A stretch of 64,000 nt of DNA from an uncultured bacterium (GTDB lineage: Bacteria > Desulfobacterota > Binatia > UBA1149 > CAITLU01). This document shows, one piece after another, positions 19,858 to 28,252 of the stretch. Made by a program: the position numbers and the translations under genes. The stretch spans positions 1-64,000 of the forward strand of contig CAITLU010000038.1 of NCBI GenBank assembly GCA_903893315.1, given 5' to 3'. Numbering within the stretch: position 1 is the first letter of the stretch; every line of letters starts with the position of its first letter. A model generated the notes under the pieces. The model was not told the origin of the DNA. It made no database searches and saw only the letters and a list, made by a program, of their open reading frames with translations.

Positions 19858-21489
19858 TTACATGTAGATTCCGCCGCCGTACTCGAAGTCCCTGCGGATC
19901 ATCACGTTGATGCACGCGGCCTTGCCGCTGGCGTAGGCGCGCTCGAGGGCCGGACGGATCTGGTGCGGCTCCGTCACCAGTTCGCCGTAACCGCCCATGG
20001 CTTCGACCACCTTGTCGTAACGCGTCGGGAACAGCTCGGTGGCCACGACGCGCTCGCGTCCGTAGACCATGACCTGCGGCCGCATCATCTGGCCCCACGC
20101 CGCGTCGTTGCCGACGATGCCGACGATCGGCAGGTTGTGGCGGATCGCGGTGTCGTACTCGAAACCGTTCAGGCCGAAACTTCCGTCGCCGTAGATGATC
20201 AGCACGCGTTTGTCGGGGTGCGCGATCTGCGCGGCGAGAGCGAAGGGCATACCGACGCCGAGGGTGCCGAGCGGGCCGGGATCCATCCACAGTCCGTTCT
20301 TCGGCACCGGCACTACCTTGGCCGACTTGGCGACGATGTCGCCGCCGTCACCGATCAGGATCATGTCGTCGGTAACGAAGTCGGCGATCTCCTTGCACAT
20401 GCGCAGCGGATCGATGGGCACCTCGTCGGACGTGAGCTGTCCGGCCAGTGTCGCTTCTTCGGCGACCTCCTTGGCACGCCATTCGTCGACGATGCTCTGG
20501 TAGTTAAGTTTGATGCCGTCGCGCTCCATCATCTCGATCATGGTTTCGAAGATGAGGCCGATGTCGCCGACCAGGCCGACGTCGGCGCGGCGGTTCTGGC
20601 CGATCAGCGTCGCGTCGAGGTCCATCTGGATGATCTTGGCACTGGCGGGAATCGACTTGCCGAAACGCATGCGGAAATCGAGAAGCGACCCGGCCAGCAG
20701 CACGCAGTCGGAAGCTTCCATGTAGTCGCGACGTGTGCGGTTGAAGAAATACGGCGAATCGTGGGGCACCGCGCCGCGTCCCATGCCGTTCAGGTAGCAG
20801 GGCATCTTGGCGGCGGCCAGGAAGCGGTTCAGTGCGCCGGCTCCATTGGACCACTTGACGCCGGTGCCGGCCATCACCATCGGCATCTTGGATGCCTTCA
20901 GCAGCGCGAGGGCTTCGCGCACCAGGCGGTCCTCGGGGCGCACGCGCGGAGGACTCATCGGCTGCGGGCAGTACGCACTCTCAAGGTCTACCGCTCCGGC
21001 GAGCACGTCGATCGGAACTTCGAGGTAGGAAGGACCGGGGTTGCCCGACAGTGCATAGCGGATCGCTTCTTCGACGAACTCACCGAGCCGATCGGCGGCG
21101 TAGCAGGCGTTGGCCCACTTGGTGATCGGCCGCATCACCGAGATGTGGTCCATCTCCTGCAAGGAACCGCGGCGAAGATTGACCAGCGGACCCTGGCCAC
21201 CGATCACGAGGATAGGCGAGTTGGCGCGCCAGGCGTTGGCGATGCCGGTGACGCCGTCGGTGGCGCCGGGTCCCGCCGTCAACACGGCCACTCCGACGCG
21301 GCCCGGATGCAACCTGGCCCAGGCGTCGGCGGCATGGACGGCAGCCTGTTCGTGGCGGACATCGACGATGCGGATGCCTTCGTTCAGGCAGCCGTCGTAG
21401 ATCGCCATCACGTGTCCGCCCGGAAGCGTGAAGATGCAGTCGACTCCGGCCTTCTTCAACGCACGTGCGATTAGCTTTCCACCATCCAT
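19858..21489 (-). CDS. thiamine pyrophosphate-dependent enzyme, acetolactate synthase-like
   Basis: 543 residues with the three-domain ThDP fold. The N-terminal Pyr domain carries the catalytic glutamate in DVRHEQAAVHAADAWAR and the conserved LTAGPGATDGVTGIANA. The middle domain shows KMPMVMAGTGVKWSNG. The C-terminal PP domain has the thiamine-diphosphate motif GDGSFGLNGFEYDTAIRHNLPIVGIVGNDAAWG. The family covers acetolactate synthase, oxalyl-CoA decarboxylase and benzoylformate decarboxylase. No ilvN-type small subunit is adjacent and ilvC lies 18 kb away, so a catabolic decarboxylase or lyase role is as likely as valine synthesis. Its start is divergent from the riboswitch locus. Confidence 0.85.
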   Translation of the reverse strand: MDGGKLIARALKKAGVDCIFTLPGGHVMAIYDGCLNEGIRIVDVRHEQAAVHAADAWARLHPGRVGVAVLTAGPGATDGVTGIANAWRANSPILVIGGQGPLVNLRRGSLQEMDHISVMRPITKWANACYAADRLGEFVEEAIRYALSGNPGPSYLEVPIDVLAGAVDLESAYCPQPMSPPRVRPEDRLVREALALLKASKMPMVMAGTGVKWSNGAGALNRFLAAAKMPCYLNGMGRGAVPHDSPYFFNRTRRDYMEASDCVLLAGSLLDFRMRFGKSIPASAKIIQMDLDATLIGQNRRADVGLVGDIGLIFETMIEMMERDGIKLNYQSIVDEWRAKEVAEEATLAGQLTSDEVPIDPLRMCKEIADFVTDDMILIGDGGDIVAKSAKVVPVPKNGLWMDPGPLGTLGVGMPFALAAQIAHPDKRVLIIYGDGSFGLNGFEYDTAIRHNLPIVGIVGNDAAWGQMMRPQVMVYGRERVVATELFPTRYDKVVEAMGGYGELVTEPHQIRPALERAYASGKAACINVMIRRDFEYGGGIYM

Positions 21490-21646
21490 GATTTCGTCCT
21501 CGTTCCTGGGTCTTCGACGTTCGGATCACGCCCTCAGCGCCGGGCGCGACAGCCGTCCCGTATACCTTCCGGCCCGGTGAAGGCAAAACCTCAGTCCGCC
21601 GAGCAGTCGGTCGCTGTGCGGGCGCGTGGCACGGGCTGTATGGGCT

Positions 21647-21675
21647 TTGACTCGTCACTTCCTGACGCCTAACGT
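21647..21675 (+). promoter_or_regulatory. promoter of the cobalamin riboswitch operon
   Basis: TTGACT (21647-21652), a 17-base spacer, then TAACGT (21670-21675). Transcription would begin near 21682, matching the first paired base of the riboswitch P1 stem at 21684. The agreement between predicted start and RNA fold supports both calls. Confidence 0.6.
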
Positions 21676-21683
21676 GGCCGCAG

Positions 21684-21850
21684 CGAACCGATGGAGGGGC
21701 TTCAAGCTTTTCCACCGGGAACGAGGTGGAAAGCCTCGACTGCCCCGCAACTGTAAGGGGGGACGAAGGTCGCACGATGCCACTGGGCCGCGAGGTTCGG
21801 GAAGGCGCGGCCGAAGGACGATCCCCGAGTCAGGATACCGGCAAGGTTCG
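21684..21850 (+). promoter_or_regulatory. cobalamin (B12) riboswitch
   Basis: All main landmarks of the B12 element are in order. P1 is closed by CGAACC (21684-21689) with GGTTCG (21845-21850). Then come the conserved GGGAACGAGGTGGAAAGCCTC region (about 21718-21738), TGCCCCGCAACTGTAAGGGG, GCCACTG at about 21779-21785, CGGGAAGGCGCGG, and CCCGAGTCAGGATACCGGC near the 3' end. It lies on the plus strand upstream of the secreted-protein gene at 22010. B12 riboswitches shut genes off when adenosyl- or methylcobalamin is abundant, so the downstream genes should be expressed under B12 limitation. Confidence 0.95.
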
Positions 21851-21948
21851 TCAGGGTCAGGCCTCCCGAGGGCGGGGGAACGACCGGGATCTTGCGCAGC
21901 TTCTTCCCGTCGTGCGGCAACCACGTATCAGCGTAGGTTGCGCGTCTT

Positions 21949-22000
21949 CCTCTCCTTCGTGAGTCCGACACCATGAGCACGCCGGCGTGGGCCGGAGAGG
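21949..22000 (+). promoter_or_regulatory. possible ribosome-site-sequestering hairpin of the riboswitch expression platform
   Basis: CCTCTCC (21949-21955) is exactly complementary to GGAGAGG (21994-22000), which overlaps the ribosome site of the gene starting at 22010. No U-tract terminator is visible between 21850 and 22010, so translational control by masking this site is the simplest model. The long loop (38 bases) weakens the case. Confidence 0.4.
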
Positions 22001-22009
22001 AGCATCTCG

Positions 22010-23446
22010 ATGAGGAAGATCGTTGCCGCAGCGCTTGCTGCGGGGTTTGTCCATTCCGGCGCGGTGGCCGCGACTTTGCCGACCGCCGGTTACATCTACT
22101 CGCGACAGACTCTGTCGCAGTTCACCGAAGGTTGCGTTGCCGAAGGCCGCGGCGGGGTTTTCGTCGGGGTCGGGCCTATGCTCGCGTATCCGCCGAGCGC
22201 GGGCACTCGCGCCGTCGTGTTCGTCAGCGATTCCGGCACAGAGCGAACGGTGGCCGTCGGGCTCAACGCGATCGGCGACTGTTACTACGACGCGGCGGCC
22301 GACGTTCTCTACGTCAGCGACAACGGCGGCGATTTTGCCGGTGCGACCAGCGGCGACACGGTGTTCGCGATCGCGTCGGCGAGTTCGGCGATGTCGGTGT
22401 CGGTCGGCGGCCACGAACTGATTGCTTCCGGATCCATTCCGTTCGCATCGAGCCTGGCGCGGCTCGGCAACGAACTGCTGGTGAGCGACGCGGCAGGCAG
22501 CGGCAGCGGCGCGGTGCTGGCGATTCGTCTCGATACGGATCCGGCCCAGGTGAGCAGCTTCGCCGTCGGTCTCGACTATGCCGGCGGACTGGCGATCGAC
22601 GGCAACGATGTGCTGGTTGCTGAATCGCGCAGCGCGACCTTCGACAATCAGATCCGCCGTTACGACTCTTCGGGTGCCGCGCTCGGGCTCGTGTCCGGCC
22701 CCACCTACGACCACGGCTCCATCGATCTGGCAGTCGCGGAAAACGGCGACGTGCTCGTCACCGGCAACGACACCTTGGTCGCAGTCGATGCGTCCTCCGG
22801 TGCGAGTGCTGCGCTGGTGACGGGACTGGATGGCGGAACGGGTTTCGCCGCGTTCGGTGGAGGCGTAGCGGTGCACACGGGCAGCGGCCGCATCGACTTC
22901 GCGGCGTCGAGTTTCAGCGGGGCTGACGATGACCGCAGTCTGCACCGACTCATTCCGGTGTCGCGCCTGGTTCCGGGCCGCGGCGCCGACGACGTGGAAT
23001 GTGCGCACGAGTTCTGCGGCATCCCGCCTGCGGCAGCGGGTGGCGGCAAGTATGACGGACCGGCTATCTGCGAGGACGGAGCGGAGTGTGACGCCGACGG
23101 CGTCGTCAACGACAGTTGCACATTCTCGCTCGGCTTTTGTTTCAACGTCGTCGACCCGCGCTTGCCCGCCTGCACGCCTTCGCAAGTGGCCGGGTTCGAA
23201 CTGGTCGTGGCCAGACCGGCCGATGCGGCGCTGACGACCACAGTTGCGGAGGTTCAGGCCGCCGTGCCGCTGAGCGATGCGCGTTGCTTCTTCAGCGATG
23301 GGATCACTGTGCCGCTCAGAAGCACCGGTTCCGGTTTACGCAGACCCGGCAAAGGCGTCGTCAAGGTTCGCACCACCACCGGTGACACGCGCTCTGCGCG
23401 AGACACCGACGTCGTGAGGTTGATATGCCGGCCATCGACGATCTGA
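22010..23446 (+). CDS. B12-regulated secreted protein, predicted beta-propeller
   Basis: 478 residues with signal peptide MRKIVAAALAAGFVHSGAVA. Residues 25-300 repeat short beta-blade-like units (VVFVSDSGTERTVAVGLNAIGDCYYDA, VLYVSDNGGDFAG, LAIDGNDVLVAES, LAVAENGDVLVTG; landmarks only), as in YncE-like or NHL propellers. A Cys-containing linker follows (CAHEFCGIPPAA, CEDGAECDADGVVNDSC), then a C-terminal beta module ending DTDVVRLICRPS. It is the first gene after the cobalamin riboswitch. Known surface propellers such as BtuG bind B12 in Bacteroides; equating this protein with BtuG is an inference, as no sequence identity can be tested here. Confidence 0.75.
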   Translation: MRKIVAAALAAGFVHSGAVAATLPTAGYIYSRQTLSQFTEGCVAEGRGGVFVGVGPMLAYPPSAGTRAVVFVSDSGTERTVAVGLNAIGDCYYDAAADVLYVSDNGGDFAGATSGDTVFAIASASSAMSVSVGGHELIASGSIPFASSLARLGNELLVSDAAGSGSGAVLAIRLDTDPAQVSSFAVGLDYAGGLAIDGNDVLVAESRSATFDNQIRRYDSSGAALGLVSGPTYDHGSIDLAVAENGDVLVTGNDTLVAVDASSGASAALVTGLDGGTGFAAFGGGVAVHTGSGRIDFAASSFSGADDDRSLHRLIPVSRLVPGRGADDVECAHEFCGIPPAAAGGGKYDGPAICEDGAECDADGVVNDSCTFSLGFCFNVVDPRLPACTPSQVAGFELVVARPADAALTTTVAEVQAAVPLSDARCFFSDGITVPLRSTGSGLRRPGKGVVKVRTTTGDTRSARDTDVVRLICRPSTI

Positions 23447-24363
23447 CCGCACATCGTGCTCTGCCTGCGCGTGCGAGACTAGGCGCTGCGGTCGCGGTTT
23501 GCCTGCTGACGGGGGCGTCGTTCGCGTCGGCGTCGGCGAGCGATCCGTGGCTCGATCGTGTGCACAGCTTCGAACCTGGGACTTCGGCGGGCTTCGGTGC
23601 CGACAACCTTCCGCGCGTCGTACTCGGGCCGCCGCAGGGAGGTGGAGCCGTGCAGGGATCTCTCGACGTGGTTTCGCTCGGCAACGGCGGAGTTATCGAG
23701 GTGCGATTCGCCGACAACGCGGTGGTCGACGCGGAAGGTGACGATCTGGTGATCTACGAGAATGCTTTTCACGCCGGCAATGCCGACGGCCAGCTGTTCA
23801 CCGAATTCGCCTTCGTCGAAGTCAGTCGTGACGGCAAGACATGGAAAGCCTTTCCATACGACGCGCAGACCGGAGAAGGGTTGGCGGGTCGCGAGCCGGT
23901 CTATGCCAATTCCAGCAACGGAATCGATCCGCTGTCACCGGAAGGCGGCGGCGACCGTTTCGATATCGCCGCCGTGGGGCTCGACTACGTGACGGCGATT
24001 CGCATCACCGATGCCGGAAATCTCGTCGATGACCTCGGCAATCACTCGTATGCCGGCACCAAGGGCGGCTTCGATCTGGACGCGGCCGCAGCATTGCACT
24101 CGACGCCGCTGGCCAGGATCAAGGGCGTTGTGAGCGAAGCCGGAGCGGCGGCGGCGGGTGTGCGTGTGCGCGTGCGCGGCGTCGCCGAGCAGCGCTGGCA
24201 ACGGCGAAGGACACGCGCCGACGGGAGTTACTCGTTTCGGCATCTGCTTCCGCAGGGAGACTACGTCGTACGTGCCGGGCGCAGCGCCGAGGTTGAGCAG
24301 GAAACGGGGGTGTTCCTCGGTCCCGAGCAGATGCGGGTAGAGGTGGATTTCACTTTGCCTTGA
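23425..24363 (+). CDS. B12-regulated secreted surface protein
   Basis: 312 residues starting at ATG 23425 with GAGG just upstream, overlapping the propeller gene by 22 bases. A signal peptide (RARLGAAVAVCLLTGASFASA) leads into a beta-sandwich-like domain: VHSFEPGTSAGFGADNLP, VVSLGNGGVIEVRF, DNAVVDAEGDDLVIYEN, AFVEVSRDGKTWKAFP and DYVTAIRITD. The pattern resembles 'cell surface protein' families that accompany B12 riboswitches elsewhere (from memory). The last 80 residues form a carboxypeptidase-regulatory-like repeat (ARIKGVVSEAGAAAAGVRVRV...GSYSFRHLLPQGDYVV). It is likely exposed and ligand-binding. No cell-wall anchor was found. Confidence 0.75.
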   Translation: MPAIDDLTAHRALPARARLGAAVAVCLLTGASFASASASDPWLDRVHSFEPGTSAGFGADNLPRVVLGPPQGGGAVQGSLDVVSLGNGGVIEVRFADNAVVDAEGDDLVIYENAFHAGNADGQLFTEFAFVEVSRDGKTWKAFPYDAQTGEGLAGREPVYANSSNGIDPLSPEGGGDRFDIAAVGLDYVTAIRITDAGNLVDDLGNHSYAGTKGGFDLDAAAALHSTPLARIKGVVSEAGAAAAGVRVRVRGVAEQRWQRRRTRADGSYSFRHLLPQGDYVVRAGRSAEVEQETGVFLGPEQMRVEVDFTLP

Positions 24364-24425
24364 ACGTGCTCTTGACGGACCAGTGCGCTCGGCAACGCGG
24401 CGCGTGTCGTATAGCGTCGGCCGTC

Positions 24426-25352
24426 ATGGTCATGGAACCCGTCATTCCCACCTCAGCTAAGTTGCGTTCCGTGTCGCGACTGGCGCGCGTCTGCACCTGG
24501 CTGGTCGGTCTTGCCGTGGCGTTTGCCGCGCCGGTACAAAGCGCTTCGGCCGCAAAGTTGTCGGTGGTCACAACCATCGCTCCGCTGGCGATGCTGGTGC
24601 AGGATCTGGGCGGCGATCACGTAGAAGCGAGCAGCCTGGTCACCGGTGCCACCAGTGTTCACGCCTATGAACCAGCGCCGTCGGATCTGATGCGCATCGC
24701 CGGCGCGGATCTGTTGGTGTCGATCGGCGGCGAACTCGACGGCTGGCTGGACAAGCTTCTGGTCGGCAAGAAACCTGCTGCTGTAGTCGTACATCTTCTC
24801 GACGACGGCGTCGCTGCCTCCGCGAGCGAAGATCCGCACGTGTGGCTGGACCCGGTCTGGGGACGTGACCGTGCGCTTCCTTCGCTGGTACGCGCACTGT
24901 CGGCGATCGATAAACCAGGCGCGCCGCAATACGAAGCATCCGCGCGCCGCGTGGCCGACGGACTCACGAATCTGGAAGAAGACATTCGCGCGATTCTCGC
25001 AGATGCTCCGGCGCGCGGCTTCCTGGCCTTCCATCCGGCCTGGAGCTGGTTCGGCGCGCGTTTCGATCTGCATCCCGTCGGTGTGGTCGAGGAAGGCGGT
25101 GGTACCGAGCCTGGTGCCGGCGCACTGGCTGCCTTGCTCGATGCTGCGCGCGCGTCGGGGATTCGGGCGATTCTTATCGAACCGCAGATGGACCCGAGGC
25201 TGGCGCGCACGGTGGCTTCGGAGATTGGCGCTGCCGTGGTGCTGGTGGATCCGCTTGGAGATCTCGGCAGCGTCGACCGTGGTAGTTACCGGAACCTGAT
25301 GCTGTTCAACGCGCACGGCTTTGCGCGGGCGCTCGGGTCAGTCCGGCCATAA
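24426..25352 (+). CDS. ZnuA/TroA-like periplasmic metal-binding protein of an ABC transporter
   Basis: 308 residues from ATG 24426; an earlier TTG at 24360 overlaps the previous stop and is possible. Residues 20-42 form the signal segment (LVGLAVAFAAPVQSASA). All four expected metal ligands are present: H79 in TSVHAYEPAPSD, H138 in EDPHVWLDP, H203 in AFHPAWSWFGARF and D275 in VLVDPLGD. The His/Asp-rich loop of high-affinity ZnuA is missing, which opens the choice of zinc, manganese, iron or cobalt. Its position in the cobalamin-riboswitch operon makes cobalt an attractive candidate (inference). Confidence 0.85.
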   Translation: MVMEPVIPTSAKLRSVSRLARVCTWLVGLAVAFAAPVQSASAAKLSVVTTIAPLAMLVQDLGGDHVEASSLVTGATSVHAYEPAPSDLMRIAGADLLVSIGGELDGWLDKLLVGKKPAAVVVHLLDDGVAASASEDPHVWLDPVWGRDRALPSLVRALSAIDKPGAPQYEASARRVADGLTNLEEDIRAILADAPARGFLAFHPAWSWFGARFDLHPVGVVEEGGGTEPGAGALAALLDAARASGIRAILIEPQMDPRLARTVASEIGAAVVLVDPLGDLGSVDRGSYRNLMLFNAHGFARALGSVRP

Positions 25353-25496
25353 AGACCCACGCGCGGCGAGCCGCGAGAATCGTGGCGGTATCTCGGGTTG
25401 CTCGTATCCGCAGGCGCCGCGTCCGCCCTGCACCTGAACCATTCGGAACAGGCAGCCCCGGGACTTATCGCTCCAGCGGATCGCACTCGTCAGCGG

Positions 25497-27341
25497 TCAG
25501 TTCGTCTGTAGTTGTTCGAGGCGTTTCTTCGCGTCGGCCTGTCCGGGTTCCAACTCAAGCACCTTCTCGTACTCGGCGGCGGCTTCCTGGCGGCGCCCCA
25601 GTTTTTCCAGCGCTTGCGCTGCCAGGTTGTGGCCGTTGACGTTGTCGGGCTCGACGGTGAGCGAGCGCTGGGCTGCCGCCAGCGCTTCGGCGTGGCGCCC
25701 GAGTCTCGCGTAGGCCACCGCGAGATTGCGGTGGGTCATCGCCATGCGCGGAACGTTCTGGCTGCCGGCCAGGAAGATCTGCATCGCTTCCTCGTTGCGC
25801 TGTTGCTCGAGGTAGATCGCGCCGAGGTTCATGTAGGAGCGCGCCACGTGCGGCGCGAGCCGGATCGCTTCCTTGTAGCGTTCCATGGCTTTGTCCTGTT
25901 CCCCGCGGCGCTTGTACTCGTTGGCGAGGTTGTACTGGGCCCTTTCGTTTTGCGGCGCTTTCGCCACCGTATCGAGAAGCAGTCGCAGAGGATCGGCGAA
26001 TACCTGATTGCGAGCCACGGTGAGCAGGGCGAGCAGTGCCAGCACAACGGCGGCCGACGCGCGGCGTACCGCGCGCAGCGTGCCGGCCGAGAGTCCAAAG
26101 CGTCGCGACAGCGCGGCGGCGGCGTCGAATACCGCGGGCACCAGCGACAAAGCCATGAACCCGATCGGCAGGTACATGCGATGCTCGACGTAGAAATCCG
26201 CCAGCGGCACGAAGGTTGAAGTGGGAGCCAGCGCGACGGCGCTGCCCATCACCGCAAATGTTGCCAGCGGGTAACGACGCCAAAGCCCGAGCGCGGCAAC
26301 TGAGAGCAAACCGAGGATGGCGGCGGGCACCACCGCGCCGTCTCCAAGAGCGGAGGTAAGTACCGGCCACGCTCCCCTGTAGCCGCAGTCGAAGCACAGC
26401 GAGTCGGGCCACAGGACGAGGCGCAGGTACGTGAGCACGACGCCGAATTGAGCGCGGGTGTATTGCCAGGGGGCGATGCCTTCGATCGAAAAGCCTGCGG
26501 TGCGATCTCCGAAACTTCCCGAGTTTGCCGACAATATGAAGGTCCAGGCCGCCGCCGCCGCCGCGATCGCATAGGCCGGCCACCGTCCTCTGATTTCTTC
26601 GATGCGGCCGCGCGACAGAAAGCACAGGTCGTAGATCAACAGCAGCGCCGGTACGACCGCGAACGAGGGTTTGCTGTAAGCGCCGAAGACACAGGCCGCA
26701 GTGAAGAAGGCGAGGGGGCGGAGGCGCCGGTTGTTGTTCGGGTCGATGGTGATGAATGCGAGCAAGGTCGCCAGCAGCGCGGCAGCGGCGAAAATTTCCG
26801 AGCGTTGAATGATGTAGGTGACGCTCTCGGTCTGCACCGGGTGCAGCAGAAAAACCGCCGCGATCGTTGCCGCCAACGGTTCGGCTGCCCGTGCGTAGCG
26901 TGCTTCGAACACAGGCAGCCGCAACGTCAAGTAGGCGAGCGCGAACATCAGCCAGCCGGTAACGATGTGCGCACCGAGGTTGAGCAGGTGATAGGAGGCG
27001 ACGGCCAACGCGCTGGATGCGTAGTTGATACGCAGTGACGCGGTGACTACTGCGCGCTGGTCCAGCAACAGAGCCATCAGAGACAGGGGCCGCTGGATGA
27101 TCGGATTCTTGGCGATGTTGATCGGGTCGTCGAGGAGGAAGGGCGTGTCGAGGGCGTTCAGGTAACAAGCGGTGACGAAGACCGCGAGCGCGATCGCCCA
27201 GAGTCCCGATCTTTCCGGCAGTGCGACGCCGATGCGCGGCCGTGGGGCCGCCGCCGCGCCGTCATGTGCAGCAGGCCCAGGCTGCGCTCCGCCGTCTGCA
27301 AACCGTGGCCGATCTTTCTTGTCGCGTGCCTTTCGACCCAT
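25497..27341 (-). CDS. membrane protein with C-terminal TPR repeats (GT-C/TMTC-like)
   Basis: About 614 residues from ATG 27341 (MGRKARDKKDRPRF). Residues 50-430 hold about ten membrane helices, with an early DTPFLLDDPINIAKNPI loop and VTYIIQRSEIFAAAALL, like the GT-C-fold TMTC and O-mannosyltransferase-like families. Residues 440-610 hold about five TPR repeats (NERAQYNLANEYKRRGEQDKA, ARSYMNLGAIYLEQQRNEEA, MTHRNLAVAYARLGRHAEA). A role in protein or polymer glycosylation is possible. It lies on the opposite strand between the metal-binding protein and the ABC subunits, so it interrupts that locus. Confidence 0.8.
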   Translation of the reverse strand: MGRKARDKKDRPRFADGGAQPGPAAHDGAAAAPRPRIGVALPERSGLWAIALAVFVTACYLNALDTPFLLDDPINIAKNPIIQRPLSLMALLLDQRAVVTASLRINYASSALAVASYHLLNLGAHIVTGWLMFALAYLTLRLPVFEARYARAAEPLAATIAAVFLLHPVQTESVTYIIQRSEIFAAAALLATLLAFITIDPNNNRRLRPLAFFTAACVFGAYSKPSFAVVPALLLIYDLCFLSRGRIEEIRGRWPAYAIAAAAAAWTFILSANSGSFGDRTAGFSIEGIAPWQYTRAQFGVVLTYLRLVLWPDSLCFDCGYRGAWPVLTSALGDGAVVPAAILGLLSVAALGLWRRYPLATFAVMGSAVALAPTSTFVPLADFYVEHRMYLPIGFMALSLVPAVFDAAAALSRRFGLSAGTLRAVRRASAAVVLALLALLTVARNQVFADPLRLLLDTVAKAPQNERAQYNLANEYKRRGEQDKAMERYKEAIRLAPHVARSYMNLGAIYLEQQRNEEAMQIFLAGSQNVPRMAMTHRNLAVAYARLGRHAEALAAAQRSLTVEPDNVNGHNLAAQALEKLGRRQEAAAEYEKVLELEPGQADAKKRLEQLQTN

Positions 27342-27478
27342 GACGTAGCCTTGTAGCTGACCGTGGTCGATGCGGCCAACCTTGCTGCTGCCCGATGCTT
27401 GCCAGGCGAAGGCGCAACCCCCATAGTCTCGCGCGCCGGTGCAAGCCGGCATCTTATCGACGGCGGAAAAGAAACCTG

Positions 27479-28252
27479 ATGGACGCGGTGATCTTCGAGA
27501 AGATGAGGGTGGAACTAGATGGCCGCCTGGTTCTCGAGGACATCTCGTTTCGGGTTCGCCAAGGTTCCTTTCTCGGCGTGATCGGGCCCAACGGTGCCGG
27601 TAAGACCACGTTGCTGCGGGCCATGCTCGGGCTGGTAACGATCAGCGGCGGTCGCATCGAAGTGCTGGGGAGGCCGCCGGGCCGCCACGGCGCGGAGGCC
27701 CACGTGATCGGTTACGTTCCTCAGCGCGAGACGATCCCGCGTACTTTCCCGGCCAGCGTGGCGGACGTGGTGATGATGGGCAGGCTGTGCTGCAAGGGCC
27801 GGACGCGTATCCTGAGCCGTCACGATTGGGAGGAGGTGCGCCGGGGCCTCGAACTGGTCGGCATCGAAAGTCTTGCCGAGCGTCCCATAGGTCGCCTTTC
27901 GGGCGGTGAGATGCGCCGTGCGTTGCTCGCCCAGGCCCTGTGTTCAGGCACGCGTCTGCTGGTACTCGATGAACCCACAGTGGGCCTCGACCTGCCGGCG
28001 GAACTCGAGTTCTACAATTTGCTGCGCCGCCTTCAGCACGAGCTCGATCTCACCATCGTCTGCGTGTCCCACGACCTCCTGGCTCTGGCCGGCCAGGCCA
28101 GCGAACTGATCTGCATCAACCGTATGATGCACGTTCACGGTGATCCTCAGCACGTCGTTCACAGTCACGCGCTGCGTGAAGCGTATTCGTGCGAGTTTGA
28201 TTTTCTGGCTGGCGAAATTGCCCATCACGATCGGGCCGGCGGCGCAGTCTGA
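27479..28252 (+). CDS. metal ABC transporter ATP-binding protein (ZnuC-like)
   Basis: 257 residues from ATG 27479, preceded by GGAAAAGA. It is a complete ABC ATPase: Walker A GPNGAGKTT (36-44), Q-loop PQRETIPRTFP, signature LSGGEMRRALLAQAL, Walker B LLVLDEPTVGLD and switch histidine CVSHDLL. The best resemblance is to ZnuC/MntB-type ATPases of the cluster 9 family. It overlaps the permease by one base (TGATG), so the two are co-translated. Together with the ZnuA-like protein 2 kb upstream it completes a metal importer. Confidence 0.9.
   Translation: MDAVIFEKMRVELDGRLVLEDISFRVRQGSFLGVIGPNGAGKTTLLRAMLGLVTISGGRIEVLGRPPGRHGAEAHVIGYVPQRETIPRTFPASVADVVMMGRLCCKGRTRILSRHDWEEVRRGLELVGIESLAERPIGRLSGGEMRRALLAQALCSGTRLLVLDEPTVGLDLPAELEFYNLLRRLQHELDLTIVCVSHDLLALAGQASELICINRMMHVHGDPQHVVHSHALREAYSCEFDFLAGEIAHHDRAGGAV

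Noticed and set aside
21973-22623. Alternative frame open from ATG 21973 across the start of the propeller gene
   Set aside because: Arg-rich shadow translation without signal peptide or family match, whereas the 22010 frame has a clear signal peptide and ribosome site.
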